A stretch of DNA of 36,694 nucleotides from Oscillospiraceae bacterium. Lineage in GTDB: Bacteria > Bacillota > Clostridia > Oscillospirales > Oscillospiraceae. The first letter of the stretch is position 1; every line of letters starts with the position of its first letter. The stretch spans positions 1-36,694 of the forward strand of contig JAFQCV010000011.1 of NCBI GenBank assembly GCA_017416325.1, written 5' to 3'. Below, piece after piece: positions 1-6,418 of the stretch. The notes beneath the pieces are model-generated. The model saw only the letters and a program-made list of their open reading frames with translations, had not been told where the DNA came from and searched no databases. The position numbers and the translations under genes were made by a program.

Positions 1-1009
1 CCGTATGGTGCGGTGCTGTCATGCGGTATGCCGAAAAGGAGTGGAAAAGGCAGTAAAAGATGGACTCATACGAGTAAACCCTGCAATCGGGTGTAAACTG
101 CCACCCAAGAAAGCGGCAGAAATGCAGGTGCTGACTCATGACGAGATGCAGAGGTTCATAATCCAAGCCAAAGCAGACGGATACTTTGAAATGTTTATCC
201 TTGAACTCAGTACAGGGTTAAGAGTCGGCGAACTTGCCGGACTGCAGTGGGATGACCTTAATATACAAACTGGAGAGCTGCACATCTCTCGTCAGGCAAC
301 AACGGTACACGGCAACATCCATGTCTGTACGCCGAAAACTAAATCCTCAATCCGAACCATCATCCTTCCGCCGGAAATCGTTAAAATCCTTGCGGAATAC
401 AAGAAAAGGATTAACTCACGGTGGATGTTCCCGTCACCCATAAAAGAGGACGCACCTCTCCATCCAAGCGTTGTAAGAAAGGCAATGCAGAGAACGTTGG
501 AACGAGCCGGTTGCAAAATTGTACGCTTCCACGATCTCAGGCATACTTTCGCCACCAACGCCCTTGCCAACGGTATGGATGTAAAAACGCTGTCGGCGAT
601 CATAGGTCACATTTCATCAGAAACGACCTTAAATATATACACCCATATAACCGACAATATGCAACGCAGTGCAGCCAACAAGATAGAGCAAGGATTCGGG
701 CGAAATGAGGGCAGTTTGAGCGAGGTAGAGCAAACACCCGACCGAGCAATAAAAAAGCCTCAAACGGCGAAATTTGAGCCGAAACAGCCGAAAATTCGTC
801 GCCCCGGAACCGGATGCATCACGGAGATCAATGACCACCTATTCGAAGGTCGGTACTCGCCGACAAACGCATACGGAAAACGCACACCGAGAAATGTGTA
901 TGCCAAAACAAGAGAAGAATGCGAAGAAAAGCTCGCCGAACTGATCACGCAGATGAATGCCGAAATCGCCGCCGAAAGAGAACGGATCAAATCGGGACAG
1001 ACGGCGTAA
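1..1009 (+). CDS. Tyrosine-type site-specific integrase, 3' part (5' end outside window)
   Basis: This is the catalytic part of a phage-type tyrosine recombinase that would integrate and excise a mobile element. The frame is open at the left edge, so the N-terminal arm-binding and most of the core-binding domain are missing from view. Numbering from the ATG at base 5, the catalytic set is visible: R73 in GLRVGEL, K111/K113 in the beta-hairpin, H176 and R179 in HDLRH, H202 in IIGH and nucleophile Y212 in NIYTH. The last 70 residues (about 265-334) carry a GTG-x-EGRYSPT...VYAKTREE segment resembling the AP2-like arm-binding domain normally found at the N-terminus of such integrases. The gene converges on a tRNA-Pro gene 217 bases away, which suggests that tRNA as the attachment site. 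The family call is secure; the element type cannot be seen. Confidence 0.93.
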   Translation, partial: RMVRCCHAVCRKGVEKAVKDGLIRVNPAIGCKLPPKKAAEMQVLTHDEMQRFIIQAKADGYFEMFILELSTGLRVGELAGLQWDDLNIQTGELHISRQATTVHGNIHVCTPKTKSSIRTIILPPEIVKILAEYKKRINSRWMFPSPIKEDAPLHPSVVRKAMQRTLERAGCKIVRFHDLRHTFATNALANGMDVKTLSAIIGHISSETTLNIYTHITDNMQRSAANKIEQGFGRNEGSLSEVEQTPDRAIKKPQTAKFEPKQPKIRRPGTGCITEINDHLFEGRYSPTNAYGKRTPRNVYAKTREECEEKLAELITQMNAEIAAERERIKSGQTA

Positions 1010-1020
1010 GGCAACTGTAA

Positions 1021-1046
1021 GCCGCCACGGAGAAATCCGTGGCGGT
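1021..1046 (+). terminator. Hairpin after the integrase
   Basis: CCGCCACGG (1022-1030) and CCGTGGCGG (1037-1045) form a 9-bp stem with a 6-base loop, 12 bases after the integrase stop. The following sequence has only a weak T run, so termination efficiency is uncertain. Confidence 0.55.
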
Positions 1047-1105
1047 TACTCGTTTGCCTATCAAAATTTGAGCCGCAGTAATCAAAGAAAAGGGAATTTT
1101 GCAGG

Positions 1106-1123
1106 CCACATTTGATTATGTGG
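1106..1123. repeat. Inverted repeat CCACAT-6-ATGTGG
   Basis: Perfect 6-bp arms flank a 6-base spacer between the integrase and the tRNA. The right arm overlaps the first of four TATGTGGTC/TGTGGTC direct repeats in this region. It could be a recombinase accessory or att-associated site; no function is demonstrated by the sequence. Confidence 0.4.
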
Positions 1124-1182
1124 TCGTAAAAAATATGAATTTCTTAAAAGTGGCGTTGGAACGCTTAAAAAGGCAGAAAAAA

Positions 1183-1219
1183 TGACCGAAAGTGGAGGTG
1201 AAACCTCTATTTTCGGTCA
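1183..1219 (-). terminator. Rho-independent terminator of tRNA-Pro
   Basis: Arms 1183-1199 and 1203-1219 are nearly complementary over 17 bp with a 3-base loop. On the minus strand the stem is followed by a run of T (complement of the A run at 1177-1182), directly downstream of the tRNA-Pro 3' end at 1226. Confidence 0.8.
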
Positions 1220-1225
1220 AAATTT

Positions 1226-1301
1226 TGGTCGGAGTGACACGACTCGAACGTGCGATCCCCTCATCCCAAATGAGGTGCGGTACCAGCTCCGCTACACCCC
1301 G
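1226..1301 (-). tRNA. tRNA-Pro (anticodon TGG)
   Basis: A 76-nt cloverleaf can be drawn on the minus strand. The acceptor CGGGGTG pairs with CACTCCG and is followed by discriminator A and an encoded CCA. The D stem is GCGG/CCGC, the anticodon stem CCTCA/TGAGG encloses the loop TTTGGGA with anticodon TGG, and the T arm contains TTCGAGT. A -10-like TATAAT lies at 1361-1366 on the minus strand, about 60 bases upstream, and a strong terminator follows. The 3' end points to the integrase gene, so this gene is the likely attachment site of the element to the left; the gene itself is intact. Confidence 0.92.
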
Positions 1302-1458
1302 ATATATTCAATTTTTTGAGTTTTTTCAGCATCTGTGGGATGCTATGTGGTCGTTGCCTTATTATAACACATTTCAAAGAGAAAAGAAAGAGGAAAATCC
1401 GCAGTGTTTAAGGCTTCTTTGAGGGTTTGGAAATTTCTAATGGATGTCGTCGGTAACA

Positions 1459-1500
1459 CTCCCAAACCAGGCGCCCTACCAACTGGGCCACACCCGGATA
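1459..1500 (-). pseudogene. tRNA-Pro-like 5' half, copy 1
   Basis: On the minus strand this 42-base stretch reads as acceptor 5' strand, D arm (GCCC/GGGC), anticodon 5' strand CCTGG and loop TTTGGGA of a tRNA-Pro(TGG). The sequence after the loop does not supply the matching CCAGG, a T arm or the acceptor 3' strand, so it cannot fold as a tRNA. It is identical over all 42 bases to 1657-1698. It may be a relic of recombination in the anticodon loop. Confidence 0.6.
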
Positions 1501-1656
1501 TTGAATTAAAGAAAAATGCTCGTTGTGGTCAAATATGTGGTCAAGGAAATACTATCACATTTTTGACGAACATTCAACGGCGGTAATTGCGTATATTTGC
1601 GGAGTAACAGGTGAGTAAGCAACATTTCGGAAAGTCGAACCGTTTTGGTGTTCCAG

Positions 1657-1698
1657 CTCCCAAACCAGGCGCCCTACCAACTGGGCCACACCCGGATA
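1657..1698 (-). pseudogene. tRNA-Pro-like 5' half, copy 2
   Basis: This is identical to 1459-1500 and again lacks a compatible 3' half. The bases after the anticodon loop (GCTGG) do not pair with CCTGG, and although a GGTTCGAC-like string follows, its flanks do not make a T stem. It lies about 200 bases from copy 1, which is about 200 bases from the intact tRNA-Pro. Confidence 0.6.
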
Positions 1699-1755
1699 GG
1701 AAGTTCGAAAGCGATTATACACCACCCTGCGCAAAAAAGCAACCGAAATATGCGA

Positions 1756-1783
1756 AAATCCCTCCGGTTTTCCGGAGGGATTT
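1756..1783 (-). terminator. Terminator of the AbrB-lyase-EamA operon
   Basis: Arms 1756-1767 and 1772-1783 form a perfect 12-bp stem (AAATCCCTCCGG) with a TTTT loop, 4 bases after the EamA stop codon. The stem ends in a run of T on either strand. Confidence 0.85.
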
Positions 1784-1787
1784 CTTC

Positions 1788-2690
1788 TTACATATCGTAT
1801 ACGCCCATGATGATAATACCGGCAATGGTTGTTGCAATGCAGGCATAATGCTTCCAGCTGAGCTTTTCCTTCAGGAACAGGCGGCTCCACAAGACGGATG
1901 CCACGCAGTAGCTGGAAATGATGGGAGCAGCCAGGGCGGCTTCGCCACTGGCAAGCGCGTAGATGTAAAATAGCTGACCGGCAGTTTCGAAGATAGCGCC
2001 AACATACTTAGGCCGCTCCACATTGGCAACCAGAGGCTGCTTTTTGATCAGCACGGTGTAGATGAAGCAGACCACGCCGGCAGCAAAAAAGGTCAGTTCA
2101 TAGGCTACATTGGCAGAGTCCTCGTTCAGAGTCTCCAGTACCAGGTCATCGGCGAAAGTACCGGCAGCATCCAGCAGGCAGTATGCGATAGGCAGCGCCA
2201 GCGCCAGCCAGGATTTAGCGTATTTATAATTGGAGGCTTCCTGCCGGGCGGCCCGGAGGGCGTCGTCTTCGTGAGCTTCCACAAATCCCAGAGCGATGAC
2301 ACCGGCAGCAGCCAGGGCGATGGCCAGATATTGAGGCCATTCCATGGGGTCAGCGGTGCCGGAAACAATGGCGATGATGGCGACCAGCGCGCCGCTGGCA
2401 TTGCAGATCGGGGAGGAAATGGACAGTTCGATGTAGCGCAGACCGACATATCCCAAGGCCATAGAGCCGATATAGAGCAGAGATACGGGCAGGTATGTCC
2501 AGATCACTTGCCAGGAGATTTCGACACCGCCGATGATCTCAATCAGGGCGTGAATACCCATCACAAGACCTACCGCCATGACCATTTTGAATTGACTGTA
2601 CTTATCCTTGCTGTCGCGGCAGCCGATCTTGGAGAAGAAGTCAGAGCCGGACCAGCACAGAAGCGTAATAATTGCAAACCAGAACCACAT
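1788..2690 (-). CDS. EamA/DMT-family membrane transporter
   Basis: A 300-residue polytopic membrane protein of the drug/metabolite transporter type. It is largely hydrophobic, with about ten predicted helices in two halves of roughly 130 residues separated by a charged stretch near residues 140-155 (EAHEDDALRAARQE). It begins with a helix directly at the N-terminus (MWFWFAIITLLCWSGSDFF), as EamA proteins do, and ends with the usual helix plus short tail. Family members export or import small metabolites; the substrate cannot be read from sequence. It is the last gene of an AbrB-PLP enzyme-transporter operon, starting 19 bases after the PLP enzyme stop, with GAGAGG about 9 bases before the ATG. 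The operon pairing suggests that it moves a substrate or product of the PLP enzyme, which is inference. Confidence 0.85.
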   Translation of the reverse strand: MWFWFAIITLLCWSGSDFFSKIGCRDSKDKYSQFKMVMAVGLVMGIHALIEIIGGVEISWQVIWTYLPVSLLYIGSMALGYVGLRYIELSISSPICNASGALVAIIAIVSGTADPMEWPQYLAIALAAAGVIALGFVEAHEDDALRAARQEASNYKYAKSWLALALPIAYCLLDAAGTFADDLVLETLNEDSANVAYELTFFAAGVVCFIYTVLIKKQPLVANVERPKYVGAIFETAGQLFYIYALASGEAALAAPIISSYCVASVLWSRLFLKEKLSWKHYACIATTIAGIIIMGVYDM

Positions 2691-2709
2691 AATTTATTAC
2701 CTCTCTTTT

Positions 2710-3996
2710 TTATTTTAGATCCACAAGTCCTGCGTCAACCATTTTTTGCAGGCTCATGAGAATACCCAGCTTGGCATGATACCAGGTCAAGCCGCCCTGG
2801 AAGTATACAGCATAGGGGGGGCGGATCGGACCGTCCGCGGAAAGTTCCATGGTGCTGCCCTGTACGAAAGCGCCCGCAGCCATAATGACCTGACTGTCAT
2901 AGCCGGGCATATCTCCCGGGATCGGTGTGGCAAAGCTGTCCACCGGTGCTGCGGCCTGGATACCCTTGCAAAAAGCGATCATACCTTCTTCACTGCCCAG
3001 CTCCACAGCCTGAATGATATCGTGGCGGCTTTCCGTGGCATTAGGGACGCACTTGAAGCCCAGAGGCTCATAGAGATTGGCGGCAAAGATCGCGCCTTTT
3101 TCCGCACTGGCAGTTACGGTGGGGGACAGGAAAAAGCCCTGGTAAAGCTGACCCATCAAACCAAAGTTCGCGCCTACCTCCTGGCCCAGTCCGGGAGCGG
3201 AAAGCCGGTAAGCGCAGCGATCAATGCAAGCCCGTGTGCCTGCAATGTAGCCACCGGAGGAGGCAAGACCGCCGCCGGGATTCTTGATCAGAGATCCCAC
3301 GATCATATCCGCGCCTACATCGGAAGGCTCGATGGTCTCCACAAATTCGCCGTAGCAGTTGTCTACCATCACCAGAACATCCGGCTTGATGGATTTGCAG
3401 AAGGCGATCAGCTCTCCGATTTGCGATACGGAGAAGGTAGGCCGGGTGGCATAGCCTTTGGAGCGCTGAATGGTAATCAGCTTGGTCTTTTCGTGAATGG
3501 CGCTGCGGATGCCGTCCCAGTCAAAACCGCCGTTTTCCAGCAGCTCCACCTGCCGGTAGGAAACACCGTACTCTGCCAAAGAGCAGGGAGAGGGGCGGAT
3601 GCCAATGACTTCCTGGAGAGTGTCATAAGGCAGACCTACGGGGCTGAGCAGCTCGTCACCGGGCAGTAGATTGGCGCTGAGGGCGATGGTGAGCGCATGG
3701 GTGCCGCAGGTGATATGGGGACGGACAAGGGCTGCCTCGGTGTGGAATACGTCAGCATAAACCTGCTCCAGCTTGTCCCGGCCTTCATCGTTGTAACCGT
3801 AGCCGGTAGAGGTGGCAAAGCAGGCAGCCGATACCCGGTTCTTTCGGAACGCCGCCAGGACCTTGGCCTGGTTGTATTCAGCGATCTGATCGATAGCATC
3901 AAAACGGTCTTTCAATCGGGCAATGGCCTGCTGTCCATAAGCATATACAGCAGGGGAAATGCCCATATCGGTATACATTTGGGTGATTTCCTTCAT
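2710..3996 (-). CDS. PLP-dependent methionine gamma-lyase/aluminium-resistance family protein (COG4100)
   Basis: A 428-residue fold-type I PLP enzyme related to cystathionine/methionine gamma-lyases and to the group named aluminium-resistance proteins (B. subtilis YnbB type). Visible PLP residues are the substrate-pocket motif TSTGYGYND (about 62-70), D212 in MVDNCYGEF, which would contact the pyridine nitrogen, and Schiff-base Lys238 in SLIKNPGGG. Length and motifs match the family, so the gene looks intact. Its true substrate is not established for the family; lyase action on a sulfur amino acid is the usual guess. It starts 3 bases after the AbrB-type gene, with its ribosome binding site inside the end of that gene, and is followed by an EamA transporter, so the three are almost certainly co-transcribed. 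Confidence 0.9.
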   Translation of the reverse strand: MKEITQMYTDMGISPAVYAYGQQAIARLKDRFDAIDQIAEYNQAKVLAAFRKNRVSAACFATSTGYGYNDEGRDKLEQVYADVFHTEAALVRPHITCGTHALTIALSANLLPGDELLSPVGLPYDTLQEVIGIRPSPCSLAEYGVSYRQVELLENGGFDWDGIRSAIHEKTKLITIQRSKGYATRPTFSVSQIGELIAFCKSIKPDVLVMVDNCYGEFVETIEPSDVGADMIVGSLIKNPGGGLASSGGYIAGTRACIDRCAYRLSAPGLGQEVGANFGLMGQLYQGFFLSPTVTASAEKGAIFAANLYEPLGFKCVPNATESRHDIIQAVELGSEEGMIAFCKGIQAAAPVDSFATPIPGDMPGYDSQVIMAAGAFVQGSTMELSADGPIRPPYAVYFQGGLTWYHAKLGILMSLQKMVDAGLVDLK

Positions 3997-3998
3997 AT

Positions 3999-4238
3999 TC
4001 AGTCCTCTTTTTCTACGGATTGGAAAATTTGGTCAGCCAGGTCATGGAGGGTTTCAGGTTTTGTTACGATCAAACCCGTCTCGTTTTTTCCGAGAATCAA
4101 CAAGGTGTCTCCCGGCTGGATGCCGAAAAAATCCCGGGCCTCCTTGGGGATCACGATCTGTCCCCGGTCACCGACCTTGGCTGTGCCGAAGACCCGTTGG
4201 GCGTTTTGCTTACCTAAAATGTGTTTACCGCCTGCCAT
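3999..4238 (-). CDS. AbrB/SpoVT-type transcriptional regulator
   Basis: A 79-residue protein with an AbrB swapped-hairpin DNA-binding domain: residues 17-52 contain FGTAKVGDRGQIVIPKEARD followed by FGIQPGDTLLILG. The start is the ATG at 4238 because AGGAGG (4245-4250) lies 6 bases before it; a longer upstream frame has no such signal. Proteins of this kind act as dimeric DNA-binding regulators or as antitoxin-like autoregulators. It is the first gene of an operon with a PLP lyase-like enzyme and a transporter and probably controls that operon, including itself. No toxin gene is next to it. Confidence 0.9.
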   Translation of the reverse strand: MAGGKHILGKQNAQRVFGTAKVGDRGQIVIPKEARDFFGIQPGDTLLILGKNETGLIVTKPETLHDLADQIFQSVEKED

Positions 4239-4280
4239 GACGGACCTCCTTTCACACTTTTCATACTTTTCACACAGGAG

Positions 4281-4309
4281 ATTATAGTAAAAACCGCTCC
4301 GGTTGTCAA
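4281..4309 (-). promoter_or_regulatory. Consensus promoter of the AbrB operon
   Basis: On the minus strand a perfect TTGACA (complement of 4304-4309), a 17-base spacer and a perfect TATAAT (complement of 4281-4286) precede the AbrB-type gene. The -35 box lies in the loop of the hairpin at 4292-4322, and the hairpin's right arm forms much of the spacer. Confidence 0.85.
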
Positions 4310-4322
4310 GTCCGGAGCGGTT
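4292..4322 (-). terminator. Terminator hairpin overlapping the AbrB promoter
   Basis: AACCGCTCCGG (4292-4302) and CCGGAGCGGTT (4312-4322) form an 11-bp stem with a 9-base loop, followed on the minus strand by TTTT. It would end transcripts coming from the YugP-type gene upstream while containing the -35 element of the next operon. Confidence 0.75.
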
Positions 4323-4554
4323 CAGAGTGTCAAAGAGCCCCAAACCGTCAAAATGCGAAATAGTAAATAGCCTTCTCCTTGGAGGAGAAGGTGGCAGCCC
4401 GCAGGGCTGACGGATGTGGTGTAGGGTGCGACAGCGCCCGTAAAAGGCTTGCTGCGCAAGGCATTTTGACTTACTGCGCAACTCTCCCCACTCGAGTATC
4501 TATATACACTTCGGGGGCGAGTTGCTTGTCTTTGGCGCTTCTTTGACCTCTGCA
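4323..4554. repeat. Intergenic repeat-type sequence, no gene
   Basis: No coding sequence is supported here. It holds a hairpin CCTTCTCC-TTGGA-GGAGAAGG (about 4371-4391) followed by a GGCAGCCCGCAGGGCTGACGG segment, a pattern resembling dispersed intergenic repeats of Oscillospirales genomes. A looser inverted repeat pairs CAACTC near 4479 with GAGTTG near 4519. Family membership is from recollection and was not searched. Confidence 0.5.
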
Positions 4555-5280
4555 TCAGTCGTTTCTGCGGCGACCTCTGCCGCCGAACAGGACCAAAAGC
4601 CGTAAAAGCTGAGCCAGCGCAACAGCGGTGGCGGCTACATAGGTCAGGGCTGCGGCAGTCAGTGTTTTTCTGGCGCCCCGGCGCTCTTCCTGGGATAGGA
4701 TATCGGCAGCTTCAATGGCTTGCATAGCCCGGCGGCTGGCGTTAAATTCCACAGGGAGCGTCACCAGCTGAAACACCAAAGAAAGTCCAAAGCAGGCAAT
4801 GCCGATATACACAAGGGTATAGGAGAAATTCCCCATAAAGGTCAACAAAAGTCCCAGCAGGATCAGAGGCATCGCCAGCTTGCTGCCGAAGTTGGTAATG
4901 GGGATGATGGCAGAGCGAAGCTTGATAGGACCGTAGCTTTCGGCGTATTGTACCGCATGGCCGGCCTCGTGGGCGGCAACACCGATAGCCGCCACAGAGG
5001 TGGCGTCGTAAACACTGTCGGAAAGGCGGATCACATTGGTTTTTGGGTCATAATGATCCGTCAGATTGCCGCTGACCCTTTCGATCCGCACACCGCTGAC
5101 ACCGTTGGCAGAAAGGACCCGCATTGCCGCCTGAGCGCCGGTAATTCTGCGGATGGATAGCTGCTTTGTGTATTTTTTGAATGTGGAGTTTACATTGGCG
5201 CTGGCCCACAAAGACAGAATAATGCAGGGAAGCACCAGGACGAGATAAGTCCAATCAAATCCGTAGTAAAAATAAGGCAT
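4555..5280 (-). CDS. YugP-type neutral zinc membrane metallopeptidase
   Basis: A 241-residue membrane protein of the YugP family. A first membrane helix spans about residues 10-28. The zinc-binding motif HEAGH is at 104-108, within AAHEAGHAVQYAE, and two or three helices follow (about 128-175 and 208-235). The C-terminus is strongly basic (GGRGRRRND). Length matches the family. YugP proteins are putative membrane-embedded proteases of unknown substrate, so the peptidase call rests on the motif. The ATG at 5280 is preceded by AAGGAGAAACC. It has its own promoter at 5342-5370, inside the end of the upstream radical SAM gene region, and a terminator at 4292-4322. Confidence 0.9.
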   Translation of the reverse strand: MPYFYYGFDWTYLVLVLPCIILSLWASANVNSTFKKYTKQLSIRRITGAQAAMRVLSANGVSGVRIERVSGNLTDHYDPKTNVIRLSDSVYDATSVAAIGVAAHEAGHAVQYAESYGPIKLRSAIIPITNFGSKLAMPLILLGLLLTFMGNFSYTLVYIGIACFGLSLVFQLVTLPVEFNASRRAMQAIEAADILSQEERRGARKTLTAAALTYVAATAVALAQLLRLLVLFGGRGRRRND

Positions 5281-5341
5281 AGGTTTCTCCTTGGTCCATA
5301 TCCGGTTTTCGTAAAAATGGGGTTAACTTGGCTGTGGTGAT

Positions 5342-5370
5342 ATTATAGCCTCCCCGGGTGATTTTGTAAA
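5342..5370 (-). promoter_or_regulatory. Promoter of the YugP-type gene
   Basis: On the minus strand TTTACA (complement of 5365-5370), a 17-base spacer and TATAAT (complement of 5342-5347) lie 61 bases before the start codon. Confidence 0.65.
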
Positions 5371-5372
5371 TC

Positions 5373-6242
5373 CTAATCTGTCAAGTATTGACTAAGATAA
5401 GACAATACTTGTTTTTTGTTTGCTGACCATAGTGGAGCTACCAGCTCCTTTTTCGCGCCGTCGCCGGTGATCCGGTGCACTGTGACATGGTTCGGAACGA
5501 CACGCAGACAGTCCTTGAGAATAGAGGCATATTCCTCCAGGGACAAACAACGAAAAGCGCCTGTAAGATATTCTTTTTCCAACTGCGTGCCTTTTAATAC
5601 ATGCAGAAGATGAAATTTTACCCCATCAGTACCGGCGCGGATGACATCCCGGGTAGTCTTTACCATCATTTCCGGGGTTTCTCCCGGAAGCCCCAAAATA
5701 ATATGGGTGACCACTTCCAACCCGGCGGCCTTCAGCCGCTTCACAGCATCATAATAAACCTCCGTCCGGTAGCCCCGGTGAAAAGCTTCTGCGGTGGTGT
5801 CATGGACGGTCTGCAGACCAAGCTCCACAGTGATGGGCTTGATCCGGTTAAGCCTTTCCAGCAGCGCTACTACATCATTTCCCAGACAATCCGGGCGAGT
5901 GCCAATGGCAAGTCCCACGATATCCTCCGGCATTATGGCCTCCCGGTAGAGCTGTTCCAGCTTGGAAACCGGCCCATAGGTGTTGGTAAAGGATTGAAAA
6001 TAGGCGATGTACTTTCCGTTTTTGTTCTTGAAAGCGACGCGCTTTTTTGCCCGCTCCAATTGTTCCGGAACAGATATACCGGATTCGGCAAAATCGCCGC
6101 CGCCGGAAGCGGAGCAGAAGCTGCAGCCGCCGGTGCTGATACTGCCGTCCCGGTTGGGGCAGGTAAAGCCTGCGTCGATGGCCAGCTTGTATACCTTGCA
6201 GCCGAACCGGCTGCGGTAATGCTCAGATAGTGTCCGGTACAT
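5373..6242 (-). CDS. TIGR01212-family radical SAM protein (YtqA-like)
   Basis: A 289-residue radical SAM enzyme. Cysteines C28, C40 and C43, in TCPNRDGS and GGCSFC, match the iron-sulfur cluster-binding pattern of the TIGR01212/Elp3-like group. The sequence continues with KYIAYFQSFTNTYGP, IGTRPDC, ELGLQTVHD and HIILGLPGETPEMM, which are typical of the SAM barrel. The start is set at 6242 because AGGAGG stands 7 bases upstream; the open frame extends 40 codons further without a signal. YtqA-type proteins have no firmly known reaction here, so only the enzyme class is claimed. It ends in TAG, showing that TAG is used as a normal stop in this genome. The divergent metallo-hydrolase gene starts 177 bases away. 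Confidence 0.9.
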   Translation of the reverse strand: MYRTLSEHYRSRFGCKVYKLAIDAGFTCPNRDGSISTGGCSFCSASGGGDFAESGISVPEQLERAKKRVAFKNKNGKYIAYFQSFTNTYGPVSKLEQLYREAIMPEDIVGLAIGTRPDCLGNDVVALLERLNRIKPITVELGLQTVHDTTAEAFHRGYRTEVYYDAVKRLKAAGLEVVTHIILGLPGETPEMMVKTTRDVIRAGTDGVKFHLLHVLKGTQLEKEYLTGAFRCLSLEEYASILKDCLRVVPNHVTVHRITGDGAKKELVAPLWSANKKQVLSYLSQYLTD

Positions 6243-6272
6243 GAAACCGCCTCCTGTGGGGGTGTGTTTTAT

Positions 6273-6302
6273 ATTATACTGTATTTCCTTGACTTTGCGC
6301 AA
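6273..6302 (-). promoter_or_regulatory. Promoter of the radical SAM gene
   Basis: A perfect TATAAT (complement of 6273-6278) with TTGCGC (complement of 6297-6302) at an 18-base spacing lies 31 bases upstream of the chosen ATG, supporting that start. The -35 match is partial. Confidence 0.5.
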
Positions 6303-6418
6303 TTGTTTTTTGCGAGCACGGAAATCTCTTTGATTTTTAAGGAATTGAAAGTTAGGTATGGTCAAAAAGAGAATTATGGTGTATAGTTATGTTAGAAAGC
6401 TATTAAGGAGGTGGCAGG

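Noticed and set aside
1459..1698. Two further functional tRNA-Pro genes
   Set aside because: Only the 5' half to the anticodon loop is present; neither copy has a pairing anticodon 3' arm, T arm or acceptor 3' strand.
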